Source of the DNA: Bacillus sp. T3
Lineage (GTDB): Bacteria > Bacillota > Bacilli > Bacillales > Cytobacillaceae
Length of the DNA: 64,000 nt
Reading direction: 5' to 3'
Assembly (NCBI RefSeq): GCF_033449965.1
Contig: NZ_CP137761.1
Location: 558,001-622,000, forward strand
Part shown: positions 8,955 through 17,578 of the stretch, piece after piece
Layout: each line of letters opens with the position of its first letter
Position numbering within the stretch: the first letter of the stretch is position 1
Notes under the pieces: generated by a model
Databases searched by the model: none
Seen by the model: only the letters and a program-made list of their open reading frames with translations
What the model was told of the DNA's origin: nothing
Position numbers and translations under genes: made by a program

Positions 8955-9476
8955 CTATTTGAAAATTGCCGCCATGATTTCGTCTGTTGTCATTCCGCTT
9001 TCGACCTCGTACATGCCTGGCTTCAAGGAATTGGCTAGACCGCGTCTATCTACTTCCTGTGAAAATTCCAACGCATTTGGAATGATTTTTGATTGAACAA
9101 GAGCATTACCAACATCAATGCTTGTCATCCCTGAAGCAACAAAGAGCGCGGTGCGGTACACGACTTTTTCTGTGCCTTTTTGCTCCTGTTGATCTTTATT
9201 TTTAGCATCTGTAGTATCAGCATTTTTTGCCGCAGTTTTCGCTTTCTTTTCTGCTGCTTTTACGGCTGCAACCTGGGCATCCCATTCTTCTTGGGTCTTA
9301 ATAACAAAGCCGTCAGATGAAAGCTCCTTTTTCATTTGTGCTGCAGTCATTTTTTCTGCTGCAACCGTTTTAACTGCCGTACCTGAATCTGATCCACCAA
9401 GAAAATAAACAATGGCCATTAGGAAAGCTGCGATGAAAATGCCTCCGGCTACACTGCGCATCGTTTTAGCTGTCAT
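8955..9476 (-). CDS. MltG/YceG-like small membrane protein
   Basis: About 173 residues: one N-terminal transmembrane helix (FIAAFLMAIVYFLGG), an Ala/Lys-rich coiled linker (residues ~60-105) and a C-terminal LysM-like segment (SGMTSIDVGNALVQSKIIPN, then LKPGMYEVESGMT) like the substrate-binding part of endolytic transglycosylase MltG. The catalytic part of MltG (~200 more residues) is absent, so this is probably a peptidoglycan-binding relative and not an active lyase. ATG 9476 is preferred over GTG 9497 because AAGGGGAA lies between them at good spacing. It overlaps the upstream gene slightly, which suggests coupling. Confidence 0.7.
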   Translation of the reverse strand: MTAKTMRSVAGGIFIAAFLMAIVYFLGGSDSGTAVKTVAAEKMTAAQMKKELSSDGFVIKTQEEWDAQVAAVKAAEKKAKTAAKNADTTDAKNKDQQEQKGTEKVVYRTALFVASGMTSIDVGNALVQSKIIPNALEFSQEVDRRGLANSLKPGMYEVESGMTTDEIMAAIFK

Positions 9477-9840
9477 TTTCAACCGTTCCCCTTTCACTCT
9501 TAGGTTTGACGTAAGGAGTTAGACTGCTCTCGATTTCAGCTTCTGTTTTTTCGAATTTTGTTGCGATGCTTTCAAGCGAATATCCGCGTCTTTGCATGTC
9601 AATCATTTCACGGAGTGCACTCTGTTCCTCAGGATTACCCGCCACTTGGGCAGAAATTTCTGCATCAATTTCAAGATTTCGAACCTGTTCCTGAAGCTTA
9701 TTTATTTGATCATTGTACGTAAAGGTCATATGGTCTAATTGCTGTTGGACATCATTGGATGTCTGCTTTGCTTTGTAAAAAGACATAATGAACAGCACTA
9801 CAGCAGCTCCAAATAAAATGGCTAACGTCCACTCCATCAT
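9466..9840 (-). CDS. Hypothetical single-helix membrane protein with coiled coil
   Basis: 124 residues: an N-terminal helix (WTLAILFGAAVVLFIMSF), a coiled-coil stretch (~25-70) and a small HTH-like tail (RRGYSLESIATKFEKTEAEIESSL) resembling helix-turn-helix segments that recognise sequence periodicity. I recognise no named family. It is upstream of and overlapping the MltG-like gene, so they are probably co-transcribed and may act together at the envelope. Confidence 0.65.
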   Translation of the reverse strand: MMEWTLAILFGAAVVLFIMSFYKAKQTSNDVQQQLDHMTFTYNDQINKLQEQVRNLEIDAEISAQVAGNPEEQSALREMIDMQRRGYSLESIATKFEKTEAEIESSLTPYVKPKSERGTVENDS

Positions 9841-10088
9841 ACTTGCTCATCCTCCACTTAAATTTATTTATTTGCATCGCCCTATTATACATCGATTCAT
9901 ATCATAATTCGATAAAAAATAACAAAACACGACAAAAGTCTTAGCTGAGAGAAAAATTACCCAATCCCTACCGTTGAATTGACCAGTCCCGCTTCAACTA
10001 ATTCATACCAAAGCTACGTATAAATAGTAATGGTGCAGAATATGTATTTAGGATAGGTAAAGGGGGGATTACTCTGCTAAAAATTATT

Positions 10089-10325
10089 TTGAAATTGATT
10101 AGTGTTCTCATCATGTTATTTGGTGTTTATCTTCTTTTTTTCACAGCGAACGAAGGAATTGGTATTATTGTAGCGATCGTCGGTTTTGTATTATTTCCAA
10201 GCGGCGGTTCGTTTCATTCACGAAGCAGAAAGAGATCACGAGCAAAAAGCTCTGACTATGATGACGATGATAATGATGAAAGTGTTAATGGAGTTGATAG
10301 TGATTCAGACGGTGGCGATGATTAA
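10089..10325 (+). CDS. Small membrane protein with acidic tail (78 aa)
   Basis: Two short hydrophobic stretches (LISVLIMLFGVYLLFF and GIIVAIVGFVLFP), then a basic patch (SRSRKRSRAK) and a highly acidic tail (YDDDDNDES...SDGGDD). No family is recognised. The listed TTG start is ~20 bases from the ribosome site AAAGGGGGG at 10059-10067. CTG 10074 would be better spaced and adds MLKII, so the true start may be a rare CTG. Confidence 0.6.
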   Translation: MKLISVLIMLFGVYLLFFTANEGIGIIVAIVGFVLFPSGGSFHSRSRKRSRAKSSDYDDDDNDESVNGVDSDSDGGDD

Positions 10326-10567
10326 GAATCAGCAATGTTTTTTGGGAAAATAGGAAATGAATAAATCCACAAATAGGGCGCAGGGCTAACCAGTTAAAGG
10401 GTAGCATTATGCGCTTTTTATTTTTAAGCACAATTTTTGTTCTTCACTTTTTTTAAAAGTCTATGAGTTATATAATTTTGTTAAGTGCCTCGAAATAGTT
10501 CCTAGCACTGTACAAACTTTGTTTAAATCAATTTATCCCTCTGTTTTACGAGGAGAAAGGACCAATA

Positions 10568-11245
10568 ATGAGACTTTATATTGATTCTGCAGATGTGGAA
10601 AAAATTAAATATTTAACAAAATATTATCCAATTGCAGGCGTAACGACGAATCCGTCGATTATCGTCAAGGAGAACCGGCCGTATTTAGAGCTTCTTAAGG
10701 AAATACGAGCAGCAATTGGTGACGAAAAGGAACTATTCGTACAGGTAATAGGTGATACAGCTGAGGAAATGGTCGAGGAAGCAAAGTATATTCGCCATCA
10801 GCTGTCTGGAAAAGTGGTCATGAAAATCCCAGTTACAGAAGAGGGAATTCGGGCGATTAAGCTGTTAACAGAGGAAAATATTCCAACATTGGCAACAACG
10901 ATTTATACTTCTTTTCAAGCGCTAATTGCTGCAATGGCAGGTGCGCAATATGTAGCTCCATATGTAAACCGGATGGACAATTTAACTATTGATGGTGTAA
11001 AAGTTGTCGCGGAGATTGCCGAGCTTTTCAAAAACTACCATCTGACGACTGATATTATTGCCGCAAGTTTCAAAAATGTCCAACAGGTTCATGATGTTTG
11101 TCTCGCAGGTGCTCAAACCGTAACAGTAGGACCTGACTTAATCGAAAAGTTTGTTGCTTTCCCAGCAACCGAAACTGATGTTCGCGTGTTTAAATCAGAG
11201 TGGCAAAAGGCATTCGGTGAAGATAAAGCTAGTTTAATTGATTAA
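10568..11245 (+). CDS. fsa: Fructose-6-phosphate aldolase (transaldolase-family)
   Basis: 225 residues, full length for the FSA subgroup. The Schiff-base Lys86 lies in VMKIPVT, Gln59 replaces the transaldolase Glu, and Tyr133 in APYVNR replaces the transaldolase Phe. These are the residues that distinguish fructose-6-phosphate aldolase from transaldolase. Known reaction: reversible cleavage of fructose 6-phosphate to dihydroxyacetone and glyceraldehyde 3-phosphate. ATG 10568 follows GAGGAGAAAGG. The gene is monocistronic with its own terminator. The physiological substrate in Bacillaceae is uncertain. Confidence 0.85.
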   Translation: MRLYIDSADVEKIKYLTKYYPIAGVTTNPSIIVKENRPYLELLKEIRAAIGDEKELFVQVIGDTAEEMVEEAKYIRHQLSGKVVMKIPVTEEGIRAIKLLTEENIPTLATTIYTSFQALIAAMAGAQYVAPYVNRMDNLTIDGVKVVAEIAELFKNYHLTTDIIAASFKNVQQVHDVCLAGAQTVTVGPDLIEKFVAFPATETDVRVFKSEWQKAFGEDKASLID

Positions 11246-11256
11246 TGAATTGAGGA

Positions 11257-11297
11257 GAGCTTGGTTTCTTCAGTATTGAGGAGACCGAGCTTTTTTG
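11257..11297 (+). terminator. Terminator of the fsa gene
   Basis: AGCTTGGTTTCTTC pairs with GAGGAGACCGAGCT, with a few G-T pairs, and TTTTTTG follows. Confidence 0.85.
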
Positions 11298-11420
11298 TGT
11301 TTAAGGGGAAATGGTAAATATTAACTTAATGACTTTGTAATATATGCTGAAAATTCCATTATTTATTTTCGATATAATCAAATTATGTAATAGGAGAATG
11401 TACAAAAAGGTGGGTAATGC

Positions 11421-12032
11421 ATGGGAAGCGCTGCTAATCAGTTCATTGATCAAGGGAATTCTTTGAAGCAAGCTGGGGATTTAGAAGGTGCTAAAATTAA
11501 ATTCTTTAAAGCATTGGAATTTGATCCTTTAAATAGATCTGCTTATATGAGTTTAGGGAAAACGGCATATTTATTGAAAAATCAAAATTTAGCCTTAAAG
11601 TGTTATTTAGCATCGATGCATTTACTGCTATCACCCATTGAAAACGATATACAGCATGATCAATTATCCTGTCAATTAAAAATCCAGCACGATACGTTTC
11701 CGAGCTATTTTTTGACCTCTTTACCTCGTAAGTCAGCCTTTGTTTTGTACCTATATCCTAATACTCCAAGACATGCAGCACATACACTTATTGATTTATC
11801 ACCGATTCAATTACGTGAAAATCCGTATTTGAAGCCATATGCTGAAATCTATCATTCCTTCATCTCTAAAAATGGTACACATTCGCTAATATTAAATAAA
11901 TATCACAAAACAACGGATGATCAATTAGCCTGCGATCAAAGTTATTATATTCCATATGGGAGAAACTATTTCCTTAAGGAGATTCAATGGGGAAAAATCC
12001 TGAACAATGACGTGCTGAATCTTTATTTTTAG
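11421..12032 (+). CDS. TPR-containing hypothetical protein
   Basis: 203 residues. The first ~60 form a tetratricopeptide unit (GNSLKQAGDLEGAKIKFFKALEFDPLNRSAY) and a partial second one. The rest shows no recognised domain. ATG 11421 sits behind a weak AAAAGGTGGG site, and TATAAT at 11373-11378 is a possible -10 box. It is flanked by terminators and the 21-bp array, so it stands alone. Scaffolding is only a guess from the TPR fold. Confidence 0.65.
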   Translation: MGSAANQFIDQGNSLKQAGDLEGAKIKFFKALEFDPLNRSAYMSLGKTAYLLKNQNLALKCYLASMHLLLSPIENDIQHDQLSCQLKIQHDTFPSYFLTSLPRKSAFVLYLYPNTPRHAAHTLIDLSPIQLRENPYLKPYAEIYHSFISKNGTHSLILNKYHKTTDDQLACDQSYYIPYGRNYFLKEIQWGKILNNDVLNLYF

Positions 12033-12057
12033 AATGCGAAATATGACATTTCGGAAA

Positions 12058-12152
12058 CGGCAAGTAACCTGCCGAATTTCGCAAGTAAATCGTCCAAATT
12101 GGCAAGTAAAAATCCAAATGACGCAAGTAAAAAACGGAACGCCCAAGTAAAC
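12058..12152 (+). repeat. 21-bp-period array of GCAAGTAA units
   Basis: CAAGTAA starts at 12061, 12082, 12103, 12124 and 12144 (spacings 21, 21, 21, 20), usually as GGCAAGTAA or CGCAAGTAA, with unrelated bases between. It lies between the TPR gene and a terminator. A related array with GGCAAATAA is at 36351-36471. Confidence 0.75.
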
Positions 12153-12160
12153 CACTCGCT

Positions 12161-12195
12161 AAAAAGGTGTCCCTACTCTTGGGGACACCTTTTTA
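12161..12195. terminator. Bidirectional terminator
   Basis: AAAAAGGTGTCCC and GGGGACACCTTTTT form a strong stem around TACTCTT. It separates the TPR gene (+) from the thiamine-binding protein gene (-). Confidence 0.9.
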
Positions 12196-12212
12196 AAAAC
12201 AATTCAGTGCAT

Positions 12213-12515
12213 CTACAATTTACTTCTTACGGACTCGAGCTTTCGTTCCATCGTATTTTCCTTGTCGCGACGATCATCGATACGAATATTGGTGCAAACA
12301 CGTTCTAATCCTTTTTGAAATGGGATCTCATGGATTTGTCTAACAATTTCAAGCAGGTCCGCAAGCTCTCCTTCAATCAACGTGCTCATTGCGGTTAATT
12401 CATATTTTATCGTATCCTTGTGCTGCTCGAGGACCTTGTGAATGTCAGCGACATATTCGCTTACACTTGGTGTCGAAGTGCCAACGGGAATCACGGTAAT
12501 ATCAATAATGGCCAT
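12213..12515 (-). CDS. MTH1187/YqgV family thiamine-binding protein
   Basis: 100 residues with the ferredoxin-like fold pattern of the family. ITVIPVGTSTPSVSEYVA at the N-terminus and TAMSTLIEGELADLLEIVRQIHE match the MTH1187/YkoF-like thiamine-binding proteins such as B. subtilis YqgV. These bind thiamine or related pyrimidines; the cellular role is unclear. It follows a ribosome site GGAGG on the minus strand and stands alone. Confidence 0.8.
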   Translation of the reverse strand: MAIIDITVIPVGTSTPSVSEYVADIHKVLEQHKDTIKYELTAMSTLIEGELADLLEIVRQIHEIPFQKGLERVCTNIRIDDRRDKENTMERKLESVRSKL

Positions 12516-12590
12516 TTTATTTCCTCCAAAATTTTAAGGATTTTTCACTAATTATGATAAAAAAAGTTACCTATCTCAAACTCTAAACGA

Positions 12591-13313
12591 CTATAATCTT
12601 CCGTTGCGAATTACCTCGGTCATCATTGCTGTGTTTGGGTAATCTAGGTTCTCGTAAAGCTCTATTACCTTTTCTAAATCGTAATCTACCCTTTGAATTG
12701 ACACTTTTGCACGCCCGTCCTCAACCTCAACTAAACCGTAGGAAGCCTTTGCCATTCCATCGAATGGAAGTCCGACGCTGCCAATATTCATCACAATTTT
12801 ACCGTTGATAAAGCGAATATAGGGACGATGAATATGCCCGTAAACATATATTTGTGCGTCTTGTGCTCCCTGCATTAAGCGAGTCTCCAAAACATCATCA
12901 CCACTATCAGGCAATACAATCTCAAATAAGCTTTCTGGTGTAGCGTGGAATCCATGGATTGCCACATTATTTAGATTGATTTTTAGATCAGAAGGAAGAC
13001 CTCGAAGATAATCAAGATCGGTTTCATCTAGTTGTGAAACGGTCCAGTCACGTTCTGTTTGCATCATGTTCAATGCTTGAGGGGGAACCTCTCCTTCTCG
13101 GACACCACGGACAACCCATTCATCCGCATTCCCCTTTATCACTTCTGTATCCAATGAGCGTACCAGTTCAAGTGAACGCTTCGGTTCAGGACCACGGTAA
13201 CAAACATCCCCGAGCACATAAATCTTGTCAACTTCCGACCGCTTTAACTCTCTAAGCACTGCATCAAGTGCTACGGCATTCCCATGTATATCTGAAATAA
13301 AGGCTATTTTCAT
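12591..13313 (-). CDS. Metallophosphoesterase (calcineurin-like, YfcE/MJ0936 type)
   Basis: About 240 residues carrying the full metal-binding set: SDIHGN, GDVCYRGP, GNADEW, a central HGFHAT and GHIHRPY. The family hydrolyses phosphodiesters or phosphomonoesters with two metal ions, often Mn2+. ATG 13313 (MKIAFISDIHG) is preferred because the upstream TTG start overlaps the GGAGG ribosome site. No operon partner is seen, and the natural substrate is unknown. Confidence 0.85.
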   Translation of the reverse strand: MKIAFISDIHGNAVALDAVLRELKRSEVDKIYVLGDVCYRGPEPKRSLELVRSLDTEVIKGNADEWVVRGVREGEVPPQALNMMQTERDWTVSQLDETDLDYLRGLPSDLKINLNNVAIHGFHATPESLFEIVLPDSGDDVLETRLMQGAQDAQIYVYGHIHRPYIRFINGKIVMNIGSVGLPFDGMAKASYGLVEVEDGRAKVSIQRVDYDLEKVIELYENLDYPNTAMMTEVIRNGRL

Positions 13314-13432
13314 CACGTATCCAACCTCCAACACTAAGAATGGCTAAATTTTACCACCATGGAAAGGACAAGTCTAATATGATGACGGCCTTGGGAGCAT
13401 CAAATAGCGAAAGGCAACCGAAATGAAACTTT

Positions 13433-13560
13433 AGGGACACAGAGGCCCTTATTATGATGAAATTCCCGGTTGTTTAAGATTTACTGGACATGGAATACCT
13501 TATTTGCAAAAAAACAATTGAATCATGCTTGATTATTAATGAATAAGGGCTCTGGTGTCC
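13433..13560. repeat. Imperfect inverted repeat with GGACAC...CCCTTATT arms
   Basis: The left arm GGACACAGAGGCCCTTATT (from 13434) and the right arm AATAAGGGCTCTGGTGTCC (to 13560) are near-perfect reverse complements ~90 bp apart. GGGACACCAGA recurs at ~13642, and GATTAGCAAYAAAAA is directly repeated at ~13624 and ~13679. No ORF between the arms has a ribosome site. The 465-base gap otherwise holds only the terminator at 13689. Confidence 0.5.
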
Positions 13561-13688
13561 GTAAAACCGATCAAACTGCCTCGTTCTGTATAAATAGCGT
13601 CTGTGATGTCCGCACACAAACACGATTAGCAACAAAAAGAAGGGGACACCAGACAAATCGATATTTTGCAATAAACCTGATTAGCAAT

Positions 13689-13732
13689 AAAAAATGACTA
13701 ACAAATTCACAGACGGTTTGTTAGTCATTTTT
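13689..13732. terminator. Terminator of the cccB-like gene
   Basis: AAAAATGACTAACAAA and TTTGTTAGTCATTTTT form a 16-bp stem with T/A flanks on either strand. Confidence 0.85.
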
Positions 13733-13778
13733 CATGTTTTGTAATAGTAGTTATGGAACCCGTCAAGAATTGGGCCTG

Positions 13779-14069
13779 TTATTTTGTCATCAGCCAATCT
13801 ACCATAAGCTGTGTTTCCTCATCGGATAAGAGGTTGCCGGGCATCATGCCCTTCCCTTCCATAATGAGTGTATGTAATTCTTCCTCGCTATATTTATCTT
13901 TCAAATTTGTTAACGCTGGCCCCGATGCACCCTTAAGGTCCGCACCGTGACACCCAACACAGCTTTTGTTATAAAGACCTTCTGCATCCTTCGGTTCATC
14001 AGCTGAATCATTGCCGCAACCACTTAACAGGAAGAGCATTCCTAAGACTAATATTACGATTTTTTTCAT
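13779..14069 (-). CDS. cccB: Cytochrome c551-like lipoprotein
   Basis: 96 residues. The lipoprotein signal peptide ends LLSGC, so the mature protein is anchored on the outer face of the membrane by a lipidated Cys. The haem c site CVGCH and the distal ligand region GKGMMPGNLL (Met) follow. It matches the small cytochrome c551 CccB of Bacillus, which carries electrons to cytochrome c oxidase. It is monocistronic. A paralogue is at 32997-33287. Confidence 0.9.
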   Translation of the reverse strand: MKKIVILVLGMLFLLSGCGNDSADEPKDAEGLYNKSCVGCHGADLKGASGPALTNLKDKYSEEELHTLIMEGKGMMPGNLLSDEETQLMVDWLMTK

Positions 14070-14492
14070 TCGTTCCCCTCCACAATTGGATTTTGTTAGT
14101 AAGCTAATTATTTGTAAAATCGACCAGTATCATTCAAAATGTAAGACTTTTTTTCTGAAAGTCCTATTAATAAATTGTGACATGAATAGAGTGGTGTCGA
14201 CCAAAAATTGTCGAAATGAAAATTTAGTTGAAACTTAAGCATTATTACGCCTTTTAGCTAATTTTTTTCTAGTTCGAATGTCATAAAAATCTTTAAATAA
14301 CAGTGCTGAAATGCAGTTTTTGTAGAACGGAAAACGTTGAATATTTAAATTTACCTCAATATAATTAAGGGCGATTACATATGTATCTTTGACTTCGTTA
14401 AATATGTCTGTTGATTTCATATCAATCAACAGATTACTCAATAATCAACAATGTTCTTATACTAGTTTATTTATAAAAAAGGAGGAAGAGTT
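14070..14492. other. Intergenic region, nothing clearly supported
   Basis: A 68-codon frame on the minus strand (14235-14441) has no ribosome site at its start and no recognisable motif, so it is not called. The rest is AT-rich and probably holds the promoters of cccB and the 65-aa gene. Confidence 0.4.
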
Positions 14493-14690
14493 TTGAAGTT
14501 TAGTAGATTTGCAGCTTTGTTTGTGGTCATCCTTGTCTTTCATGCTGTTTTTGCAGGATTTGTCTTTGCGGATACAGAAGCTTCCTCAGCACCAACATCA
14601 AACTACGATTACCTAATCATCGGACTTGGACTTGCCTTTGTTGGTATGATTAGCATAGGAATTAAACAACATCACCAAAGAAGAAATTAA
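14493..14690 (+). CDS. Small exported/membrane protein (65 aa)
   Basis: TTG start behind AAAGGAGGAAGAG, a near-ideal ribosome site. There is an N-terminal signal-type helix (FAALFVVILVFHAVFAGFVFA), a short linker, a second helix (YLIIGLGLAFVGMISIGI) and a basic end (KQHHQRRN). This predicts a two-helix or cleaved single-helix membrane peptide. No family is recognised. The REP element begins 28 bases after its stop. Confidence 0.65.
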   Translation: MKFSRFAALFVVILVFHAVFAGFVFADTEASSAPTSNYDYLIIGLGLAFVGMISIGIKQHHQRRN

Positions 14691-14718
14691 CACATACAGC
14701 TTAAAAGTGTGGTTATTT

Positions 14719-14766
14719 AACGCAGTAAAGCGGTGGGGGACAGTCCCCCACCGCTTTATTCTGTTA
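14719..14766. repeat. REP-like palindrome 1
   Basis: Inverted repeat around A14742: AAAGCGGTGGGGGAC / GTCCCCCACCGCTTT is perfect, with outer arms AACGCAGT and ATTCTGTT degenerating. Its right end TTAA supplies the TAA stop (14764-14766) of the response regulator gene on the minus strand. Confidence 0.9.
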
Positions 14767-15699
14767 AAGTGTTTTGGCTTCCATGTAGAGAGCCTGGATG
14801 AATTTTTTTATGTTGACGCGGGGGTTTGTTCCTGTGCTTCCGGTCCCGGCTTTTCCCTCGAGCTCGCGCATTTTGAGACGAATTTGTGCATAGTCAAAGA
14901 AGGTTGAGGCGTAATGTTCAAATTTTGGGTTTGTGTAATCGGTCAGACCGAGCGCTGCAATATGGTCGAGCGCCTGGTGGATCGCTCGGCGAACTCGTTG
15001 TTCTCCTGCTTTTATTTCTTTCTTTAATTCGCAAGGTGAAACACTGCGACCTAATCGTTTTTCTACGATTTTCTCATATAATTCCTTTAAAGATGGAGTA
15101 GCGCGATTTCCCATTTGTTCGATATCGTACATAACACTGAGAAGATCAAGTAAATCCTTGTTTCCACTTTCGCCAATGATCCCAAGCTCCAGTAAAATAT
15201 TTTTACCTGAAGCAATAATTGCATAAGTTTCATTCTGGCTTGAGCGCGAAGCTCCCATCATTGGTGTTACAGGTTGATTAAGCTGCTGCAGTCCGCTTAA
15301 GGAATTTTGAATTTGCTGGATTGAATTTTTTAATAGAAGATGCTCCTGTACCTTCTTTAGTACATTGACGACCTCAAATCGGTTAATCGGCTTCGTAATG
15401 TAGTATTCGACGCCAAGTGAGTAAGCCTCTCCAATTAAGTCCTTCGTTTCAACTTGTGAAATCATGATTATTTTTCCATTGAACGAAGGTGCAATTTCTC
15501 TAACTGTTTCGATTCCGTCCCGATTAGGCATAAGCAGGTCAATGAGCAAAATATCTATCTTCTTTGCAGCTAGTATGTCGGCATAAACTTCTGAGCCATC
15601 CTCGGCTTCACCAACTACAATCCCAAGGTCATCATCTTCAATTATATTGGCAAGCATTGCCCGAATTGGGGCAGAATCATCCACTATAAAAAAATTCAT
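14764..15699 (-). CDS. GlnL/YcbB-like response regulator
   Basis: 311 residues. The receiver domain (1-~120) has the acidic pair VDD, the phospho-acceptor Asp in LLIDLLMP and Lys in YYITKPIN. The C-terminal ~150 residues match the YcbB-type DNA-binding domain found in B. subtilis GlnL, which controls glutamine uptake genes with its kinase GlnK. The kinase gene lies 5 bases upstream in the same direction. The pair faces dcuB-aspA-frdCAB, so control of C4-dicarboxylate/aspartate use is my inference. The stop codon lies within REP-like palindrome 1. Confidence 0.85.
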   Translation of the reverse strand: MNFFIVDDSAPIRAMLANIIEDDDLGIVVGEAEDGSEVYADILAAKKIDILLIDLLMPNRDGIETVREIAPSFNGKIIMISQVETKDLIGEAYSLGVEYYITKPINRFEVVNVLKKVQEHLLLKNSIQQIQNSLSGLQQLNQPVTPMMGASRSSQNETYAIIASGKNILLELGIIGESGNKDLLDLLSVMYDIEQMGNRATPSLKELYEKIVEKRLGRSVSPCELKKEIKAGEQRVRRAIHQALDHIAALGLTDYTNPKFEHYASTFFDYAQIRLKMRELEGKAGTGSTGTNPRVNIKKFIQALYMEAKTL

Positions 15700-15704
15700 T
15701 TATC

Positions 15705-16971
15705 TCATCCTCTCTCCAGCAAACTCTCAATTGGAAGGCAAATTGTAAACACTGTTTTATAGATTGCTTCAGGTTCGTCTAACGTAATTGAACCACCAAA
15801 TTCTTCAATCGTGTCTTTAACATAGGATAAACCAATGCCGGTTGATGCCTGGCCGATATTGTCAAATTTAGTTGTAAATCCAGGAGTAAATATGAGCGTT
15901 CGATTTCGCGGGCTTATTCCTGAACCATTGTCTTTTACCTGGACTGCGAGCATGTTTAAATCCATTTTGGCATCAATATGAATTTCTCCGTTCGCCTCGA
16001 TCGCTTCAACGGCATTGGCGACAAGATTATTAATCAGTGAAAGAAGCATAAACGTGTTATAGCTCGGATGGATTCCCCAAATATTGTTAGTAAAAGTAAT
16101 GTTTTTTCCAAGCATGACTGCATACCGTTCGTTCCCAGTGACAATAACATGAATGATTTCGTTGATAGTCATAAAATCATCCATTTTTTCCTTGGCCATT
16201 AGCTTTGAAAGACCTGCATAAATTCGCTGATTGTCTTTTTTTATTTCATGAATTTCCCCGGCGAATTTTAAGGCGGTTTTGGCGAATTCGTTTTGGCCGC
16301 TCGCTTTTAAGTCCCAGGTACAAGTTATAACCAGCACTTGTTAAATTCTCCGTATTCTTCATTGTTTTTTTTAGCTGAATCATTTCAACATAAAGGTTGG
16401 AAATGTGAACAAGCATTTGTTCATTACGGAGCTGTTGGGCGGTTGCTGCAATTCGTGATTCCCGGATAACGATTAGGTTGAAAAAACCAAGCACGAAAAA
16501 ACTGCGGATGATTGCAATCACACCAATCGTGAAGGCGCTATTCACACTCATATCCACATGGTTATGAAATGACCGAATTCCCATCTCCGTAAACGTTGCA
16601 ATAATCTCCATGATGACGCCAAATAAGCCGATAAGTAACGGTTGTTCATAGAATTTTTTAATTTTAAATAAATGAAACATCATCGCAAATACCAAGTAAT
16701 AAAAAAACACAGGAAAATGGCGTTCAAGTGCATCTTCAAACAGCATGCCATCACCTAGTACTCTAAGGGCAACTCGAAATAGAACGACTGCCACACCAAC
16801 ATGAACTCCGGAAAGGATTGGTTTCATTTGCCGCGACCATAATAAAAAGAAAAAGAAAACTGGAGTGCCGAGACTTACGCGAACATTTTCTTCAAATGGA
16901 TATAATTTTAATTCGCCGGCGAGCGGAACCATGATAATCATGGCTAAATATACAAGAATTTTGTTTTTCAC
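15705..16971 (-). pseudogene. GlnK/YcbA-like sensor histidine kinase, single-base frame break
   Basis: The N-terminal part (16971 down to ~16315) has about six hydrophobic helices and a linker, reaching NLTSAGYNLYL. The C-terminal part has the GHKL ATPase boxes NLVANAVEAI (N box), DNGSGI (G1) and GIGLSYVKD (G2). The two frames join as YL-D-LKASGQNEFAKT if one base is removed from CCTGGGAC (complement at 16313-16315). The repaired protein is ~420 residues and pairs with the response regulator 5 bases downstream. It senses an unknown ligand at the membrane. Every functional motif is intact, so a real gene with a consensus error is likelier than decay. Confidence 0.8.
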
Positions 16972-17453
16972 GGCTTACACATCCTGTTTGGATAAAAATG
17001 ATGTTGTTACGACTGACTTTAATTGAATTATTTTCCCCAAAACAATCCACGTCTACCGTATTTAAAACGGGCTTACTTCGAAAACAAAACACACCCAGCA
17101 AGAAGTATTGATTTCATTAACATTGTACGGGAATTGCAAGATTATCAAACACGTAATTATGACAAATTTATTAAGTTCGAAATCCAGTGTGTTAGATTTT
17201 GTAGTTTTTCGTAGGGTGGCAATTATCATCAAATCAAGCAAGAAGACAGTTTCCCCTTTCTTATAAATAAGCATTTCTGTCTTCTTGCTTCATTAAACCC
17301 AGCAAGGTTGATGATATTTTTTAAAAATTAATATTGTGAATTGCTTCACAAGATTGGCTTCAGTATGATATTAAATTAATTTTTCACTAACGTAAAAGAT
17401 TTGGAAGCAATTTACGAAAACAAAAAGAAAAGAAAGAAGGTGACAGGAGGTTC
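16972..17453. other. Divergent intergenic region between the two-component system and dcuB
   Basis: Holds the likely promoters in both directions, a 14-bp inverted repeat (17236-17290) and AT-rich sequence. Several short frames have no ribosome site and are ignored. Confidence 0.5.
17236..17290. other. 14-bp inverted repeat (hairpin or operator)
   Basis: AAGCAAGAAGACAG (17236-17249) and CTGTCTTCTTGCTT (17277-17290) are exact reverse complements separated by 27 bases. There is no T tract, so a simple terminator is unlikely. A leader hairpin or regulator site upstream of dcuB is possible. Confidence 0.6.
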
Positions 17454-17578
17454 ATGAAGATGATGAACTTCTAAACCAGTCACAAAAAAGGTTTGGCCTT
17501 ATTTTTATTGCACTAATCATTCTACTATTCATTATCTCGTTTGGAGGGAAGACAACATGTTTTGGATTCAATTTCTAA
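17454..17578 (+). CDS. Possible small membrane peptide overlapping the dcuB start
   Basis: An excellent ribosome site (GACAGGAGG) precedes ATG 17454, which is followed in its own frame by only a few codons. One base off, an open frame encodes EDDELLNQSQKRFGLIFIAL and then IILLFIISFGGK, i.e. a charged N-terminus and one transmembrane helix, ending TAA 17578 inside dcuB. A one-base shift at the start is needed. This is speculative, but the amphipathic design and position argue against chance. Confidence 0.3.

Noticed and set aside
10568..11245. Transaldolase proper
   Set aside because: Gln59 and Tyr133 match fructose-6-phosphate aldolase, not transaldolase.
12058..12152. CRISPR array
   Set aside because: Units are about 9 bp with ~12-bp gaps, far too short, and no cas genes are present.
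12099..12308. Frame beginning MASKNPNDASKK
   Set aside because: It is the 21-bp array read as codons and then runs through a terminator and antisense to the thiamine-binding protein gene.
14235..14441. 68-codon frame on the minus strand
   Set aside because: No ribosome site, TTG start, no motif and atypical composition; probably chance.
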